DNA of 37,445 bases from Lachnospiraceae bacterium (GTDB taxonomy: Bacteria > Bacillota > Clostridia > Lachnospirales > Lachnospiraceae), in NCBI GenBank assembly GCA_017396675.1, contig JAFQLB010000025.1, forward strand, positions 1 through 37,445. The letters run 5' to 3'. A program made the position numbers and the translations under genes. Of this stretch, positions 13,913 through 24,018 are shown one piece after another. How positions within the stretch are numbered: the first letter of the stretch is position 1; each line of letters starts with the position of its first letter. The notes beneath the pieces are model-generated. The model had not been told where the DNA came from. It worked only from the letters and a program-made list of their open reading frames with translations, and did no database searches.

Positions 13913-15598
13913 GTGTCTTTGAATACAATTGATGCGCAGCTTCTGACCAAAATGTTTTTGGCAGGTGCGCAGAATTTGGAAGCAAAAAAAGAATGGATCA
14001 ATGAATTAAATGTATTTCCGGTACCGGATGGCGATACAGGTACCAATATGTCTCTGACCATCATGTCGGCAGCCAGAGAAGTAACAAAGCTGATTGATGA
14101 TGACATGGAAACTCTGGCCAAAGCTATTTCCTCCGGATCTCTGCGGGGAGCACGGGGAAATTCGGGAGTTATCCTGTCACAGCTGTTTCGGGGATTTTGC
14201 AAAGTCATTCGGGATCATCAGAAGATCGATATAGAGATCCTTACCTCAGCCTTGGAAAAGGCGGTGGAAACGGCCTACAAGGCGGTAATGAAGCCCAAGG
14301 AAGGTACGATCCTTACGGTGGCCAGAGAAGCCGCAGTAAAAGCGCGTGATCTTCAGAAAAACGGCGCTTCCGATATGGGTGCTTTTCTTGATGAGGTGAT
14401 TCGGCATGCGGATTTTGTGCTGAGTCAAACACCCGATATGTTGCCCGTGTTAAAGCAAGCCGGTGTAGTGGATTCCGGCGGACAGGGTCTGATGGTGATC
14501 GCAAAGGGAGCATATGACGCATTTTTGGGAAAAGAGCTTGATTTTTCGCTGGGAGAGGTTACTTCCGGCAGCTCTGTGGATATGAAGCTGGATCCGCAGG
14601 CGGCTGCGGACATCAAGTACGGATACTGCACTGAGTTTATCATTCTGTTAAATAAGACCTTTAATATCAAGCATGAGATGGATTTTAAGGCATATCTGGA
14701 GTCTATCGGGGATTCCATTGTGGTGGTGGCGGATGACGATATCGTCAAAGTACACGTGCATACCAACGACCCCGGAATGGCGATACAGAGAGCGCTGATG
14801 TACGGTGCACTTTCCAATATGAAAATCGATAATATGCGCCTTGAGCATCAGGAAAAACTGTTTAAGATGTCTCAATCCTCGCAGAAGAAGGAGGAGAAGA
14901 CGCAGACACCCACAAGCCGACCCGCTGTCACGGAGTTAAAGGAAACGGGCTTTATTTCCGTTGCTGCCGGAGAAGGCATGGAGGAGATCTTCCGGGGACT
15001 TGGTGTGGACTTTGTGATTTCCGGCGGACAGACCATGAATCCCAGCACAGAGGATATGCTGAATGCCATTGAGCAGGTGGCGGCAAAAAATATTTTTATT
15101 TTTCCCAATAACAAAAATATCATACTGGCGGCGGATCAGGCCAAGCGTATGACAAAGGATAAAAAGATCATCGTGATCCCGTCTAAGACAATTCCACAAG
15201 GAATTACGGCTATCATCAATTATATTCCGGATCTTGGTATAGAAGAGAACGAATCCATTATGCTGGATGAGATGAAGAATGTCGGTACGGGACAGATCAC
15301 ATACGCAGTAAGGGATACCGATATCGATGGCAGAGCGATTAAGCAGGGAGATTATATCGGATTGGGAGATTCCGGTATTCTTGCCGTAGGCTCCGGGATG
15401 GAGGAGACTGCTTTGGCCATGGCAGAGGCCATGATGGAGGAAGAAAAGGAACTGATCAGCATCTATTACGGGGCCGATGTAAAGGAAAAAGACGCCGAAG
15501 CCCTGGCAGACAAGATAAGAGAAAGATACAGTGGCTGTGATGTGGAACTCCAATATGGCGGTCAGCCCGTATACTATTATATTGTTTCCGTAGAATAA
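13913..15598 (+). CDS. fakA: Fatty acid kinase catalytic subunit (DAK2-domain protein, yloV-like)
   Basis: FakA uses ATP to phosphorylate a fatty acid held by a FakB partner, so exogenous fatty acids enter phospholipid synthesis. The N-terminal DhaL/DAK2 domain (about residues 1-200) has NVFPVPDGDTGTNM (Asp39, Asp41 and neighbours bind Mg-ATP) and SLRGARGNSGVILSQ. The rest is the middle and C-terminal domains typical of YloV. I choose the GTG at 13913 because AAGGAGG lies 8 bases upstream; a TTG at 13892 in the same frame would overlap the preceding gene. Length is 561 residues, close to family size. A FakB-type DegV protein lies at 17825, two genes downstream. Confidence 0.92.
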   Translation: MSLNTIDAQLLTKMFLAGAQNLEAKKEWINELNVFPVPDGDTGTNMSLTIMSAAREVTKLIDDDMETLAKAISSGSLRGARGNSGVILSQLFRGFCKVIRDHQKIDIEILTSALEKAVETAYKAVMKPKEGTILTVAREAAVKARDLQKNGASDMGAFLDEVIRHADFVLSQTPDMLPVLKQAGVVDSGGQGLMVIAKGAYDAFLGKELDFSLGEVTSGSSVDMKLDPQAAADIKYGYCTEFIILLNKTFNIKHEMDFKAYLESIGDSIVVVADDDIVKVHVHTNDPGMAIQRALMYGALSNMKIDNMRLEHQEKLFKMSQSSQKKEEKTQTPTSRPAVTELKETGFISVAAGEGMEEIFRGLGVDFVISGGQTMNPSTEDMLNAIEQVAAKNIFIFPNNKNIILAADQAKRMTKDKKIIVIPSKTIPQGITAIINYIPDLGIEENESIMLDEMKNVGTGQITYAVRDTDIDGRAIKQGDYIGLGDSGILAVGSGMEETALAMAEAMMEEEKELISIYYGADVKEKDAEALADKIRERYSGCDVELQYGGQPVYYYIVSVE

Positions 15599-15618
15599 AT
15601 GAAGATCAGGTGAGTGAG

Positions 15619-15645
15619 AACAGGGATGCCGGGCATCCCTGTTTT
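15619..15645 (+). terminator. Rho-independent terminator after fakA
   Basis: AACAGGGATG and CATCCCTGTT form a 10-base stem with a 5-base loop, and two more T's follow. The short T run makes it a moderate candidate. Confidence 0.6.
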
Positions 15646-15702
15646 ACATAAGGGTGCCGATTGATTCGGAAAGGTTATTGTTTGTGTGACGGAGGAAAGA
15701 GA

Positions 15703-17748
15703 ATGCATTGGGACAGCAGCTTGCTGGAAGTCAAAGGAATCGGAGAAAAAACCTTAAAATTGCTGCATAAACTGGAATTGTACAAGGTAAAAGATCTGCT
15801 GTACCACCTGCCGAGAAACTATACGGAATTTCCGCCTGCCGTTTATCTTGAAGGGATTCCGTCAAGTGGGATGACGGCAGTGAGAGCCCGCATACTTTCC
15901 CAACCCATGGAAACGGTAAAAAAAGGAAGATTTGTCATTCTTCGTTTTTATCTCACCTGTGATACACACAGACTTGAAGTGGTTTTTTTCAATATGCCCT
16001 ATCTGAAGAAGGCTTTAAAACCGGGGCAGGAGTACGTATTTTACGGTAAGGTTGAGACATATGGCGGGAGAAGAACACTGACTCAGCCGAAGCTGTATTC
16101 TCCGGAAGCGTATGAAAAGCTGCAGGATACTTTGCAGCCGGTATATCCTTTGACCAAGGGTTTGACCGGTAACACGCTGCAAAAGGCAGTAAAAGAGATC
16201 TTAAAGCAGGTTTCCATTCCTGAAATCCTGCCTGAATATGTTCTGGCAAAAATGCACTTTATGGAACGCAAGGAGGCCTTTTTACTGCTGCATTTTCCAA
16301 GCCGAAGAGAAGAGATGATGGAAGCCAGGAGAAGGCTGGCTTTTGAAGAGTTTCTGATTTTTTGCCTGAATGTAAAGATAAGAAAGACAGAGGAAGGCAA
16401 GCTTCCGTTTACACCGGCACTGCTTCCGGTGGCGGATACGGGACGGCTGCTGGAACGTCTGCCCTATACGTTGACGGAGGCGCAGAAAAAGGTTTGGAAG
16501 CAATTGGAGGAGGATTTGCAAAAAGAAGTGGCTATGAATCGGCTGATTCAGGGAGATGTGGGAAGCGGAAAGACCATCCTGGCGATTCTGGCACTTCTTA
16601 TGACAGCAGCTAACGGACGGCAGGGAGCCATGATGGCTCCAACGGAAGTGCTGGCCGGACAGCATTTTGAAACCATCAGCACTCTGTCCCGGCAATATGG
16701 CCTGCCGATACGCCCTATATTACTGACGGGATCCCTTTCCGCAAAGGCAAAAAAAGAAGCCTGTCAAAAAATCAGAGAGGGAAGTGTGAATACGGTAGTG
16801 GGGACGCAGGCATTGATTCAGGAGGCCGTAACCTATGGAGATCTGGCTCTGGTAATTACCGACGAGCAGCACAGATTCGGGGTACGGCAGAGAAGGATCC
16901 TGCAGGAAAAAGGGAGAAACACGCATGTTCTTGTTATGAGTGCCACGCCCATCCCTCGAACGCTGGCCATCATTCTCTTTGGAGATCTTCACATTTCTGT
17001 ACTGGATGAGTTGCCTGCAGGCAGATCACCTATCAAAAACTGTGTTGTTGACCCTTCTTACAGGAATACTGCCTATCGCTTTATGGAAAAAGAAGTAGCC
17101 GCAGGGCATCAGGCATATGTCATTTGTCCGGCAGTGGAAGAGGGGGAAGTCTCGGATATGGAAAATGTGACTGACTACACCGATCGGCTGAGGCAATGTC
17201 TGCCGCCTCACATTCGTATCGAACGTCTGCACGGCAAAATGAAAAGCAGCAGGAAGGCTCAGATCATGGAGGATTTTGCAGCGGGAAATACGGATATTCT
17301 CGTATCTACCACAGTAATCGAGGTGGGGATCAATGTGCCCAATGCCACCGTTATGATGGTGGAAAATGCGGAACGTGTCGGATTGGCTCAGCTGCATCAG
17401 CTGCGGGGAAGAGTGGGAAGAGGAGAGGCGCAGGGCTACTGTATTTTCATCAACAGCAGTGAAACTGCGGGCGCCTCAGAGCGCCTGAAGCTGCTGGAGC
17501 AGTCAAACGACGGCTTCTATTTGGCAAACGAGGATCTGAAGCTGAGGGGTCCGGGAGATATTTTCGGGATTCGCCAGAGCGGTGAGATGGAGTTTGCGGT
17601 AGGAGATATCTATAATGATGCCGAGCTTCTTTTAAAGGCATCGGAAACAGCAGAGGAGATGCTGGGAAGGGAAGAGGAACTGCAGGGTTTTTGGAATCAA
17701 ATCTTTTCAGAGCAGCAAGGGAATCCGGTTGACTTTAGAAGTATTTAA
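15703..17748 (+). CDS. recG: ATP-dependent DNA helicase RecG
   Basis: RecG is a branch-migration helicase that remodels stalled forks and Holliday junctions. The 681 residues fit the family. The N-terminal wedge domain includes KGIGEKTLKLLHKL and an OB-like section with LPRNYTEF. The helicase core has Walker A GDVGSGKT (near residue 284), APTEVLAGQH, the DEAD-type box DEQH (from residue 387), SATPIPRT, and the late motifs STTVIEVGINVPNA and QLHQLRGRVGRG. I choose the ATG at 15703 since GGAGG lies 8 bases upstream; an in-frame TTG at 15661 has no good site. It is between fakA and a fakB-like gene. Confidence 0.97.
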   Translation: MHWDSSLLEVKGIGEKTLKLLHKLELYKVKDLLYHLPRNYTEFPPAVYLEGIPSSGMTAVRARILSQPMETVKKGRFVILRFYLTCDTHRLEVVFFNMPYLKKALKPGQEYVFYGKVETYGGRRTLTQPKLYSPEAYEKLQDTLQPVYPLTKGLTGNTLQKAVKEILKQVSIPEILPEYVLAKMHFMERKEAFLLLHFPSRREEMMEARRRLAFEEFLIFCLNVKIRKTEEGKLPFTPALLPVADTGRLLERLPYTLTEAQKKVWKQLEEDLQKEVAMNRLIQGDVGSGKTILAILALLMTAANGRQGAMMAPTEVLAGQHFETISTLSRQYGLPIRPILLTGSLSAKAKKEACQKIREGSVNTVVGTQALIQEAVTYGDLALVITDEQHRFGVRQRRILQEKGRNTHVLVMSATPIPRTLAIILFGDLHISVLDELPAGRSPIKNCVVDPSYRNTAYRFMEKEVAAGHQAYVICPAVEEGEVSDMENVTDYTDRLRQCLPPHIRIERLHGKMKSSRKAQIMEDFAAGNTDILVSTTVIEVGINVPNATVMMVENAERVGLAQLHQLRGRVGRGEAQGYCIFINSSETAGASERLKLLEQSNDGFYLANEDLKLRGPGDIFGIRQSGEMEFAVGDIYNDAELLLKASETAEEMLGREEELQGFWNQIFSEQQGNPVDFRSI

Positions 17749-17824
17749 AAGTAGAATGAAGGTACTTATGTCTGTATGGAATACGGGCAGTACCAGAATT
17801 ACGTGAGGGAGAAAGAAAAGTGAT

Positions 17825-18697
17825 ATGAAAAAGACAGCAGTTATGACTGACAGCAACAGCGGAATTACCCAGACGGAAGCGGCCGAATTGGGAGTTACGG
17901 TTCTGCCCATGCCATTTTTGCTGGATGGAGAGGTTTATTATGAAGATATTAATCTGACACGTGACGATTTTTATCGGAGGCTGGAAGAAGGGATGTCCAT
18001 CAGCACCTCTCAGCCTGAGCCGGAGACTGTGATAGAGACATACCGGAAGCTGCTGGAGGACCATGAGGAAGTGGTGCATATTCCTATGAGCAGCGGCCTG
18101 TCGGGCTCCTGCCAGACGGCATACATGCTTGCCCGGGAGTTTGAGGGCAGAGTTCAGGTGGTGGATAATCAGAGAATTTCCATTACGCAGCGTCATTCGG
18201 TGCTGGATGCGCTGACCTTGGCAGAAGCGGGTAAAAGCGCTCTTGAAATCAGAACTATTCTGGAAGCGGATAAGTTTAACGCTACCATTTATATTTATAT
18301 GGATACCTTGTATTATCTAAAAAAAGGCGGACGGATCACCCCCGCAGCGGCAGCTCTGGGTACGATCCTAAAAATCAAACCGGTGTTGACGATTCAGGGA
18401 GAAAAGCTGGATTCCTTTGCCAAGGCAAGAACCCTGCAGCAGGGAAAGAAGCTGATGGTGACGGCTTTGAAAAAGGACATTGATACACGTCTGGGAGGAA
18501 TTGGAGGGACTGAAAATGTCAGGATCTCCATAGCGTATTCGGAAAGCAGAGAGATTGCCCTGGCCTGGCAGCAGGAATTGGCTTCCGAGTTTCCCGGGTG
18601 CGAGATCGGAATAGAGCCTTTGTCCCTCAGCGTGGCCTGTCATATTGGGCCGGGTGGCTTGGGATTTGCCTGTTCTGCCAATCTGAAAGCAATGTAA
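17825..18697 (+). CDS. DegV family fatty acid-binding protein (FakB-type)
   Basis: A 290-residue DegV protein; proteins of this family bind one fatty acid in a tunnel and present it to FakA. The serine-rich binding motif STS (residues 60-62) and the SSGLSGS loop (89-95) are present, as is VVDN and a late HIGPGGLG. GGGAGAAAG lies upstream of the ATG. The match to FakB is from motifs; DegV families are large and the preferred fatty acid cannot be read from sequence. The gene lies between recG and parE, not next to fakA. The two encoded proteins are nevertheless plausible partners. Confidence 0.88.
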   Translation: MKKTAVMTDSNSGITQTEAAELGVTVLPMPFLLDGEVYYEDINLTRDDFYRRLEEGMSISTSQPEPETVIETYRKLLEDHEEVVHIPMSSGLSGSCQTAYMLAREFEGRVQVVDNQRISITQRHSVLDALTLAEAGKSALEIRTILEADKFNATIYIYMDTLYYLKKGGRITPAAAALGTILKIKPVLTIQGEKLDSFAKARTLQQGKKLMVTALKKDIDTRLGGIGGTENVRISIAYSESREIALAWQQELASEFPGCEIGIEPLSLSVACHIGPGGLGFACSANLKAM

Positions 18698-18709
18698 GGA
18701 AAGGATACA

Positions 18710-18754
18710 ATGCGCAATGACCGGGAAAGACAGCAGCAGTCAAATCAAATATGA
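18710..18754 (+). other. Overlapping 14-codon open frame at the parE start
   Basis: An ATG at 18710 opens a 14-codon frame in a different frame from parE and ends at a TGA at 18754. AAGGA lies 4 bases before it, a closer fit than to the parE ATG at 18717 (11 bases). It may be chance, or could affect how parE is translated. Confidence 0.3.
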
Positions 18755-20654
18755 TGCTTCCAGCATTACGGTGCTGGAAGGTCTGGAAGCGGTCAGAAAA
18801 CGGCCGGGCATGTATATCGGCAGTGTTTCTACCAGGGGATTGAATCATTTGATTTATGAAATCGTAGATAATGCGGTGGATGAGCATCTTGCCGGCTTTT
18901 GTGACAGGATCTGGGTGGTTCTGGAAGAGGACGGCTCCTGCACGGTGACGGATAACGGCCGCGGTATTCCCGTAGAGCTGCATGAGAAGGGGATAAGCGC
19001 AGAACGACTTGTATTTACGACGCTGCACGCAGGCGGTAAATTCGATGATTCGGCCTACAAAACAAGCGGAGGACTTCATGGTGTGGGTTCCTCCGTTGTA
19101 AATGCCCTTTCCGCAAGGCTGACGGTACGGGTAAAAAAGAACGGCTGTATCTATGAGGACAGGTATGAACGGGGCATTCCCGTGACTCAACTTGCAGAGG
19201 GACTTTTACCCGTTGTGGGAAAGACCAGAGAGACGGGAACGGTCGTTAATTTTCTTCCCGATGATACCATCTTTGACAGAACCAGGTTTAAGGAAGAGGA
19301 CGTAAAAAGCCGACTTCATGAGACATCCTACCTGAACCCCGCGCTGACCATTGTTTATGAAGATAAAAGAAAAGGCAACAGAGAATACATCGAATTCCAC
19401 GAGCCGGAGGGTCTGGCAGGCTACATCAGAGATCTGAACCGTTCCCGGGAGACGGTACATGATGTTATTTATCTGAAAGGGAGCAGCGATGGAATTGAGG
19501 TGGAAGCCGCACTGCAATATGTGAATGAATTCCATGAGATGGTACTGGGATTCTGCAACAATATTTATAATGCGGAGGGCGGTACCCATCTTACCGGTTT
19601 TAAATCCATATTCACCAATGTGATCAATACGTATGCCAGAGAGTTAAATATTCTGAAGGAAAAGGACAGTAATTTTACCGGTGCCGATGTTCGTAACGGA
19701 ATGACTGCGGTCATCTCCGTAAAGCATCCGGATCCCAGATTTGAGGGACAGACGAAAACGAAGCTGGATAATCAGGATGCAGCCAAGGCAGTCAGCAAGA
19801 TTACGGGAGAAGAGATTGTTCGATATTTTGACAGAAATCTGGATGTCCTGAAAAGTATCATCGGTTGTGCGGAAAAGGCTGCAAAGATCCGAAAATCCGA
19901 AGAAAAGGCAAAAACCAACCTGCTGACGAAGCAGAAATTCAGCTTTGATTCCAACGGGAAATTGGCAAATTGTGAAAGTAAAGATGCAAAAGCGTGTGAA
20001 ATATTCATTGTAGAAGGAGATTCTGCGGGCGGAAGTGCAAAATCTGCAAGAAATCGTGCATTTCAAGCCATTTTACCGATCCGGGGGAAGATCCTGAATG
20101 TAGAAAAAGCCAGTATTGATAAGGTGTTGGCCAACGCTGAGATCAGAACCATGATCAATGCCTTTGGATGTGGTTTTTCCGAAGGTTACGGCAATGATTT
20201 TGATATTACGAAGCTGCGATATGATAAAATTATTATTATGGCAGACGCAGATGTGGACGGTGCCCATATTTCTACACTGCTTCTGACGCTGTTTTATCGT
20301 TTTATGCCGGAGTTGATCTACGAAGGACATGTGTATATTGCTATGCCGCCGCTGTACAAAGCCATGCCTTCCAAAGGACAGGAGGAATATCTGTATGATG
20401 ATAAGGCTCTGGAAAAATACAGAAAGACACACAAAGGTTCCTTTACACTGCAGCGGTATAAAGGATTGGGAGAGATGGACGCCGATCAGCTCTGGGAAAC
20501 CACGTTGAACCCGGAAACGAGAAAGTTGAAGCAGGTTGAAATTGAGGATGCTTTTATGGCATCCAAGGTTACAGCCATGCTTATGGGGACGGAGGTGCCG
20601 CCGAGAAAGGCGTTTATCTACGAGCATGCCAGGGATGCACAGTTGGATATTTAA
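18717..20654 (+). CDS. parE: Type IIA topoisomerase subunit B (topoisomerase IV ParE-type)
   Basis: A 645-residue ATPase subunit of a type IIA topoisomerase. The GHKL motifs are EIVDNAVDEHLAGF, DNGRGIP, and TSGGLHGVGSSVVNALS. QTKTKLDN carries the ATP-sensing lysine, and the TOPRIM residues are EGDSAGGSAK and DADVDGAHI. Pairing with a short ParC-like subunit just downstream, away from recF or gyrA, suggests topoisomerase IV, the decatenase. ParE and GyrB cannot be separated by these motifs alone, so the name rests on the partner and context. AGGAAAGGA lies upstream, but its spacing to this ATG is long; an upstream ATG at 18710 is out of frame. Confidence 0.85.
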   Translation: MTGKDSSSQIKYDASSITVLEGLEAVRKRPGMYIGSVSTRGLNHLIYEIVDNAVDEHLAGFCDRIWVVLEEDGSCTVTDNGRGIPVELHEKGISAERLVFTTLHAGGKFDDSAYKTSGGLHGVGSSVVNALSARLTVRVKKNGCIYEDRYERGIPVTQLAEGLLPVVGKTRETGTVVNFLPDDTIFDRTRFKEEDVKSRLHETSYLNPALTIVYEDKRKGNREYIEFHEPEGLAGYIRDLNRSRETVHDVIYLKGSSDGIEVEAALQYVNEFHEMVLGFCNNIYNAEGGTHLTGFKSIFTNVINTYARELNILKEKDSNFTGADVRNGMTAVISVKHPDPRFEGQTKTKLDNQDAAKAVSKITGEEIVRYFDRNLDVLKSIIGCAEKAAKIRKSEEKAKTNLLTKQKFSFDSNGKLANCESKDAKACEIFIVEGDSAGGSAKSARNRAFQAILPIRGKILNVEKASIDKVLANAEIRTMINAFGCGFSEGYGNDFDITKLRYDKIIIMADADVDGAHISTLLLTLFYRFMPELIYEGHVYIAMPPLYKAMPSKGQEEYLYDDKALEKYRKTHKGSFTLQRYKGLGEMDADQLWETTLNPETRKLKQVEIEDAFMASKVTAMLMGTEVPPRKAFIYEHARDAQLDI

Positions 20655-20707
20655 AGCAGAGCCAAGCAAAGAAGCAAAAAGACGATGCAAAGACAGGGTA
20701 GGGTCCA

Positions 20708-22948
20708 ATGGTAAAAGAGACGATTATCAAAACAGAATATTCTGAGATCATGCAGCAATCCTATATTGATTATGCCATGAGTGTCATAGTGGCAAGAGCG
20801 CTGCCGGATGCCAGAGACGGGCTGAAACCGGTGCAGAGACGTACCCTGTATGATATGTATGAACTGGGTATCCGATATGACAGACCCTATCGGAAAAGTG
20901 CCCGTATCGTGGGAGATACCATGGGCAAATATCATCCCCACGGGGATGCGTCTATCTATGATGCGTTGGTGGTGATGACCCAGGACTTTAAAAAAGGACT
21001 GCCGTTGATCGACGGTCACGGCAATTTTGGAAATATCGAGGGAGACAGCGCTGCGGCCATGCGATACACGGAAGCCAGACTTCAGAAGGTGACGCAGGAG
21101 GCACTTCTTTCGGATCTGGATAAAAACGTAGTGGATTTCATGCCAAACTTTGATGAAACAGAGAAGGAGCCGGTGGTACTGCCGGCCAGGTTCCCGAATC
21201 TTCTGGTGAACGGTTCGGAGGGGATTGCCGTTGGCATGGCTACCAGTATTCCTCCTCACAATCTGGGAGAGGTCATCGAAGCCACAAAGGCTTATATGAA
21301 AAACGAATCCATTTCCACGAGAGAATTGATGCGTTATCTGAAGGGACCGGATTTTCCCACCGGAGGGATCGTAACAAATAAGGACGAGCTGATTTCCATT
21401 TATGAAACAGGTGTGGGCAAGATCAAGGTTCGGGGCAAGGTGACGGTGGAGAAAGGGAAGAACGGCCGCAGTCGGGTCGTAATCACAGAAATCCCCTATC
21501 CCATGATCGGTGCCAATATTTCCAAATTTTTGTCGGATGTTGCCGCTCTGTCCGAAAATAAGAAAACATTGGATATCGTGGATATCTCCAATCAGTCCTC
21601 AAAAGAAGGGATCCGCATTGTGATCGAGCTGAAAAAGGATGCGGATGAGGATAACTTTATCAATATGCTGTATAAAAAAACCAGATTGGAGGATACCTTC
21701 GGTGTAAATATGCTTGCCATCAGTCACGGTAAGCCGGAAACCATGAGCCTGAGGCAGATCATCAAGGCCAATGTGGAGTTTCAGTTTGAAATGGCTGCCA
21801 GGAAATATACCAACCTGCTGGAAAAAGAGCTGGAACGCAGGGAGATTCAGGAAGGATTGATCAGAGCCTGTAATGTGATCGATCTTGTGATTGAAGTGCT
21901 CCGCGGAAGCAAGGACAGAGGGATGGCGAAGAAATGCCTGACGGAAGGAGTTGTAGAAGGCATTCGGTTTCGTTCCGGAGAATCCAAAATTATGGCATCC
22001 CAGTTTTCCTTTACGGAAAAGCAGGCAAATGCCATTCTGGAGATGCGTCTGTATAAGCTGATCGGTCTGGAGCTGGAGGCATTGATTCGGGAGCATGAGG
22101 ACACGCTGGCCAATATTTACCGTTATGAGGATATTCTGGCCAGGAGGGATTCCATGACCCAGGTGCTGATTAATGACCTGGACAAAATGAAGCAGGAATT
22201 TGCGGGAAAGAGAAGGACTGTGATTGACAACTGCGAGGAGGCGGTATTTGAAGAGAAGAAGCAGGAAGAAATAGAGCTGATGTTTTTGATGGATCGTTTC
22301 GGCTATGCAAAAACCATTGATATGACCACCTATGAGCGAAACAAAGAGACGGTGTTGTCGGAAAACAGATTTGTTTTTCCCTGTAAGAGCAGCGGAAAAA
22401 TCTGTATTTTTACAAATACAGGACAGCTTCATACCGTCAAAACCTCCGACCTTCCTTTGGGAAAACTCAGAGATAAAGGAATCCCCATTGACAATGTCAG
22501 TCATTTTTCTTCTGCAAAGGAGGAAATACTTCTCATCACAAGTCAGAAGGAATTGAATCTGTACAGAGTCGTATTTGTTACAGGCCTGTCGATGATGAAA
22601 GTGGTTGACGGCGGGGAATTTGACGTGACGAAACGAACGGTGGCTGCCACCAAATTGGGAGAAGGGGATGAAGTGGTCAGTGTACACATACTGAAGGATA
22701 AGACCAATCTTGTGCTGCGTACCGCAGAAGGATATTTCCTTAAGTTCCCTCTGGAAGATATCCCGGAAAAGAAGAAGGCGGCCATTGGGGTGCGGGGGAT
22801 GAAGCTGGGAACAGAGGATCGTGTGGAAGAGGTGTATTATATCAGAAGCACGGAGGAAGCCGTAATTTCCTACAAAGAAAAGGAAGTTTCTCTCAGCCGG
22901 TTAAAGCTGGGGAAACGCGATACGAAGGGGACAAAAGTCAGAGTATAG
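20708..22948 (+). CDS. parC: Type IIA topoisomerase subunit A (topoisomerase IV ParC-type)
   Basis: The DNA-cleaving subunit, 746 residues. It has PVQRR (residues 41-45), the active-site tyrosine Y120 in [10 protein letters not shown], and the [15 protein letters not shown] region. The C-terminal beta-pinwheel (from about 500) is shorter than in GyrA and its loop at KLRDKGIPI does not match the QRRGGKG GyrA box. This argues for ParC rather than GyrA. At the position of the drug-linked serine in the quinolone-resistance region, [10 protein letters not shown] has A81, not serine. The start follows a weak GGGTAGGG site, 53 bases after parE, so coupled expression is likely. Function is inferred from these motifs and the neighbouring parE. 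Confidence 0.85.
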   Translation: MVKETIIKTEYSEIMQQSYIDYAMSVIVARALPDARDGLKPVQRRTLYDMYELGIRYDRPYRKSARIVGDTMGKYHPHGDASIYDALVVMTQDFKKGLPLIDGHGNFGNIEGDSAAAMRYTEARLQKVTQEALLSDLDKNVVDFMPNFDETEKEPVVLPARFPNLLVNGSEGIAVGMATSIPPHNLGEVIEATKAYMKNESISTRELMRYLKGPDFPTGGIVTNKDELISIYETGVGKIKVRGKVTVEKGKNGRSRVVITEIPYPMIGANISKFLSDVAALSENKKTLDIVDISNQSSKEGIRIVIELKKDADEDNFINMLYKKTRLEDTFGVNMLAISHGKPETMSLRQIIKANVEFQFEMAARKYTNLLEKELERREIQEGLIRACNVIDLVIEVLRGSKDRGMAKKCLTEGVVEGIRFRSGESKIMASQFSFTEKQANAILEMRLYKLIGLELEALIREHEDTLANIYRYEDILARRDSMTQVLINDLDKMKQEFAGKRRTVIDNCEEAVFEEKKQEEIELMFLMDRFGYAKTIDMTTYERNKETVLSENRFVFPCKSSGKICIFTNTGQLHTVKTSDLPLGKLRDKGIPIDNVSHFSSAKEEILLITSQKELNLYRVVFVTGLSMMKVVDGGEFDVTKRTVAATKLGEGDEVVSVHILKDKTNLVLRTAEGYFLKFPLEDIPEKKKAAIGVRGMKLGTEDRVEEVYYIRSTEEAVISYKEKEVSLSRLKLGKRDTKGTKVRV

Positions 22949-22969
22949 AGTCTTGAAAGGAATATGGAT

Positions 22970-23521
22970 ATGAGAGTCATCGCAGGTACGGCCCGCAGCC
23001 TCCCATTGAAAACGCCGGAAGGAAGACACACGAGACCGACCACCGATCGGATCAAGGAAACCTTATTTAATATACTGCAATCCCGGATTCCCGGCTGTGT
23101 GTTTGTGGATATTTTCAGCGGAAGCGGAGGCATCGGCATTGAGGCTCTAAGCAGAGGGGCAAAGATGGCGTATTTTCTGGAAAATGACAGAAATGCACTT
23201 CGGTGTATATCTGAGAATCTGCAGTTTACCGGATTTGAAAAAGAAGGCATCCTTCTCTCCGGGGATGCAGCTGTGAGTGTGGCACGTATTTCGGAGTCGG
23301 CAGACATTATCTTTCTGGATCCCCCCTATGGCTGTGGCCTGGAGCAGACCGTACTGGACCGACTGCTTTCCTGTTCTTGTCTGACGGAAAATACGGTATT
23401 GATCCTGGAGGCACCCGCAGGATATGATGTGGCATCACTGGAAAGAAGCGGCTACCAAGTAACGAGACAGAAAAAGTATAAGACAAATCAGCATGTATTT
23501 TTGCAGTGGGAGGAAAAATGA
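22970..23521 (+). CDS. rsmD: 16S rRNA (guanine(966)-N(2))-methyltransferase
   Basis: RsmD, 183 residues, methylates G966 of 16S rRNA. The Rossmann core is visible: [21 protein letters not shown] binds S-adenosylmethionine, and DPPYG is the catalytic motif, as in the N6/N2 methylase group. The N-terminal segment [16 protein letters not shown] is typical. I prefer the ATG at 22970, with AAAGGA 8 bases upstream, to the ATG at 22964, where the spacing would be too short. The stop overlaps the coaD start by ATGA. rsmD-coaD order matches ylbH-ylbI in Bacillus. Confidence 0.94.
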   Translation: MRVIAGTARSLPLKTPEGRHTRPTTDRIKETLFNILQSRIPGCVFVDIFSGSGGIGIEALSRGAKMAYFLENDRNALRCISENLQFTGFEKEGILLSGDAAVSVARISESADIIFLDPPYGCGLEQTVLDRLLSCSCLTENTVLILEAPAGYDVASLERSGYQVTRQKKYKTNQHVFLQWEEK

Positions 23522-24000
23522 AAAAAGCCATTTATCCCGGAAGCTTTGATCCGGTAACCTACGGACATATTGACATTATCCGGCGTGCATCCGATATATT
23601 TGACGAATTGATCATAGCCGTGTTGAACAATACGGCGAAGACACCATTGTTTTCTGCGGAGGAACGTGTTAATATGTTGGAAGAAGCAACGCAACAGATG
23701 CCCAATGTAAAGGTGGATTATTTTAGCGGACTGCTCATCGATTATGCCGCAGAAAGGGATATCCGCGTTTCTGTGAGAGGGCTTCGAGCCATTACCGATT
23801 TTGAGTATGAACTACAGAATGCGCAGACAAACAGAATGCTGTCCCAAGGATTCTTGGATACCGTATTTTTAACCACCAGTCTGGAGTATGCGTACCTTAG
23901 TTCTACCAGTGTCAGAGAAATCGCAAGCTTTCACGGAGATGTTTCCCAGTGTGTTCCTGACTTTGTAGCGGAAAAGCTTTACCAAAAATATGGGTATTAG
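23518..24000 (+). CDS. coaD: Phosphopantetheine adenylyltransferase
   Basis: CoaD makes dephospho-CoA from ATP and 4'-phosphopantetheine, the next-to-last step of coenzyme A synthesis. The 160 residues start [20 protein letters not shown], in which TYGH is the nucleotidyltransferase motif, and end with [10 protein letters not shown], the second nucleotide-binding motif. Length fits the family. The start is at the ATGA overlap with rsmD, with GGAGGAAAA just upstream. A coiled-coil protein follows 18 bases later. Confidence 0.97.
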   Translation: MKKAIYPGSFDPVTYGHIDIIRRASDIFDELIIAVLNNTAKTPLFSAEERVNMLEEATQQMPNVKVDYFSGLLIDYAAERDIRVSVRGLRAITDFEYELQNAQTNRMLSQGFLDTVFLTTSLEYAYLSSTSVREIASFHGDVSQCVPDFVAEKLYQKYGY

Positions 24001-24018
24001 AAAGGATTGGAGATGACT

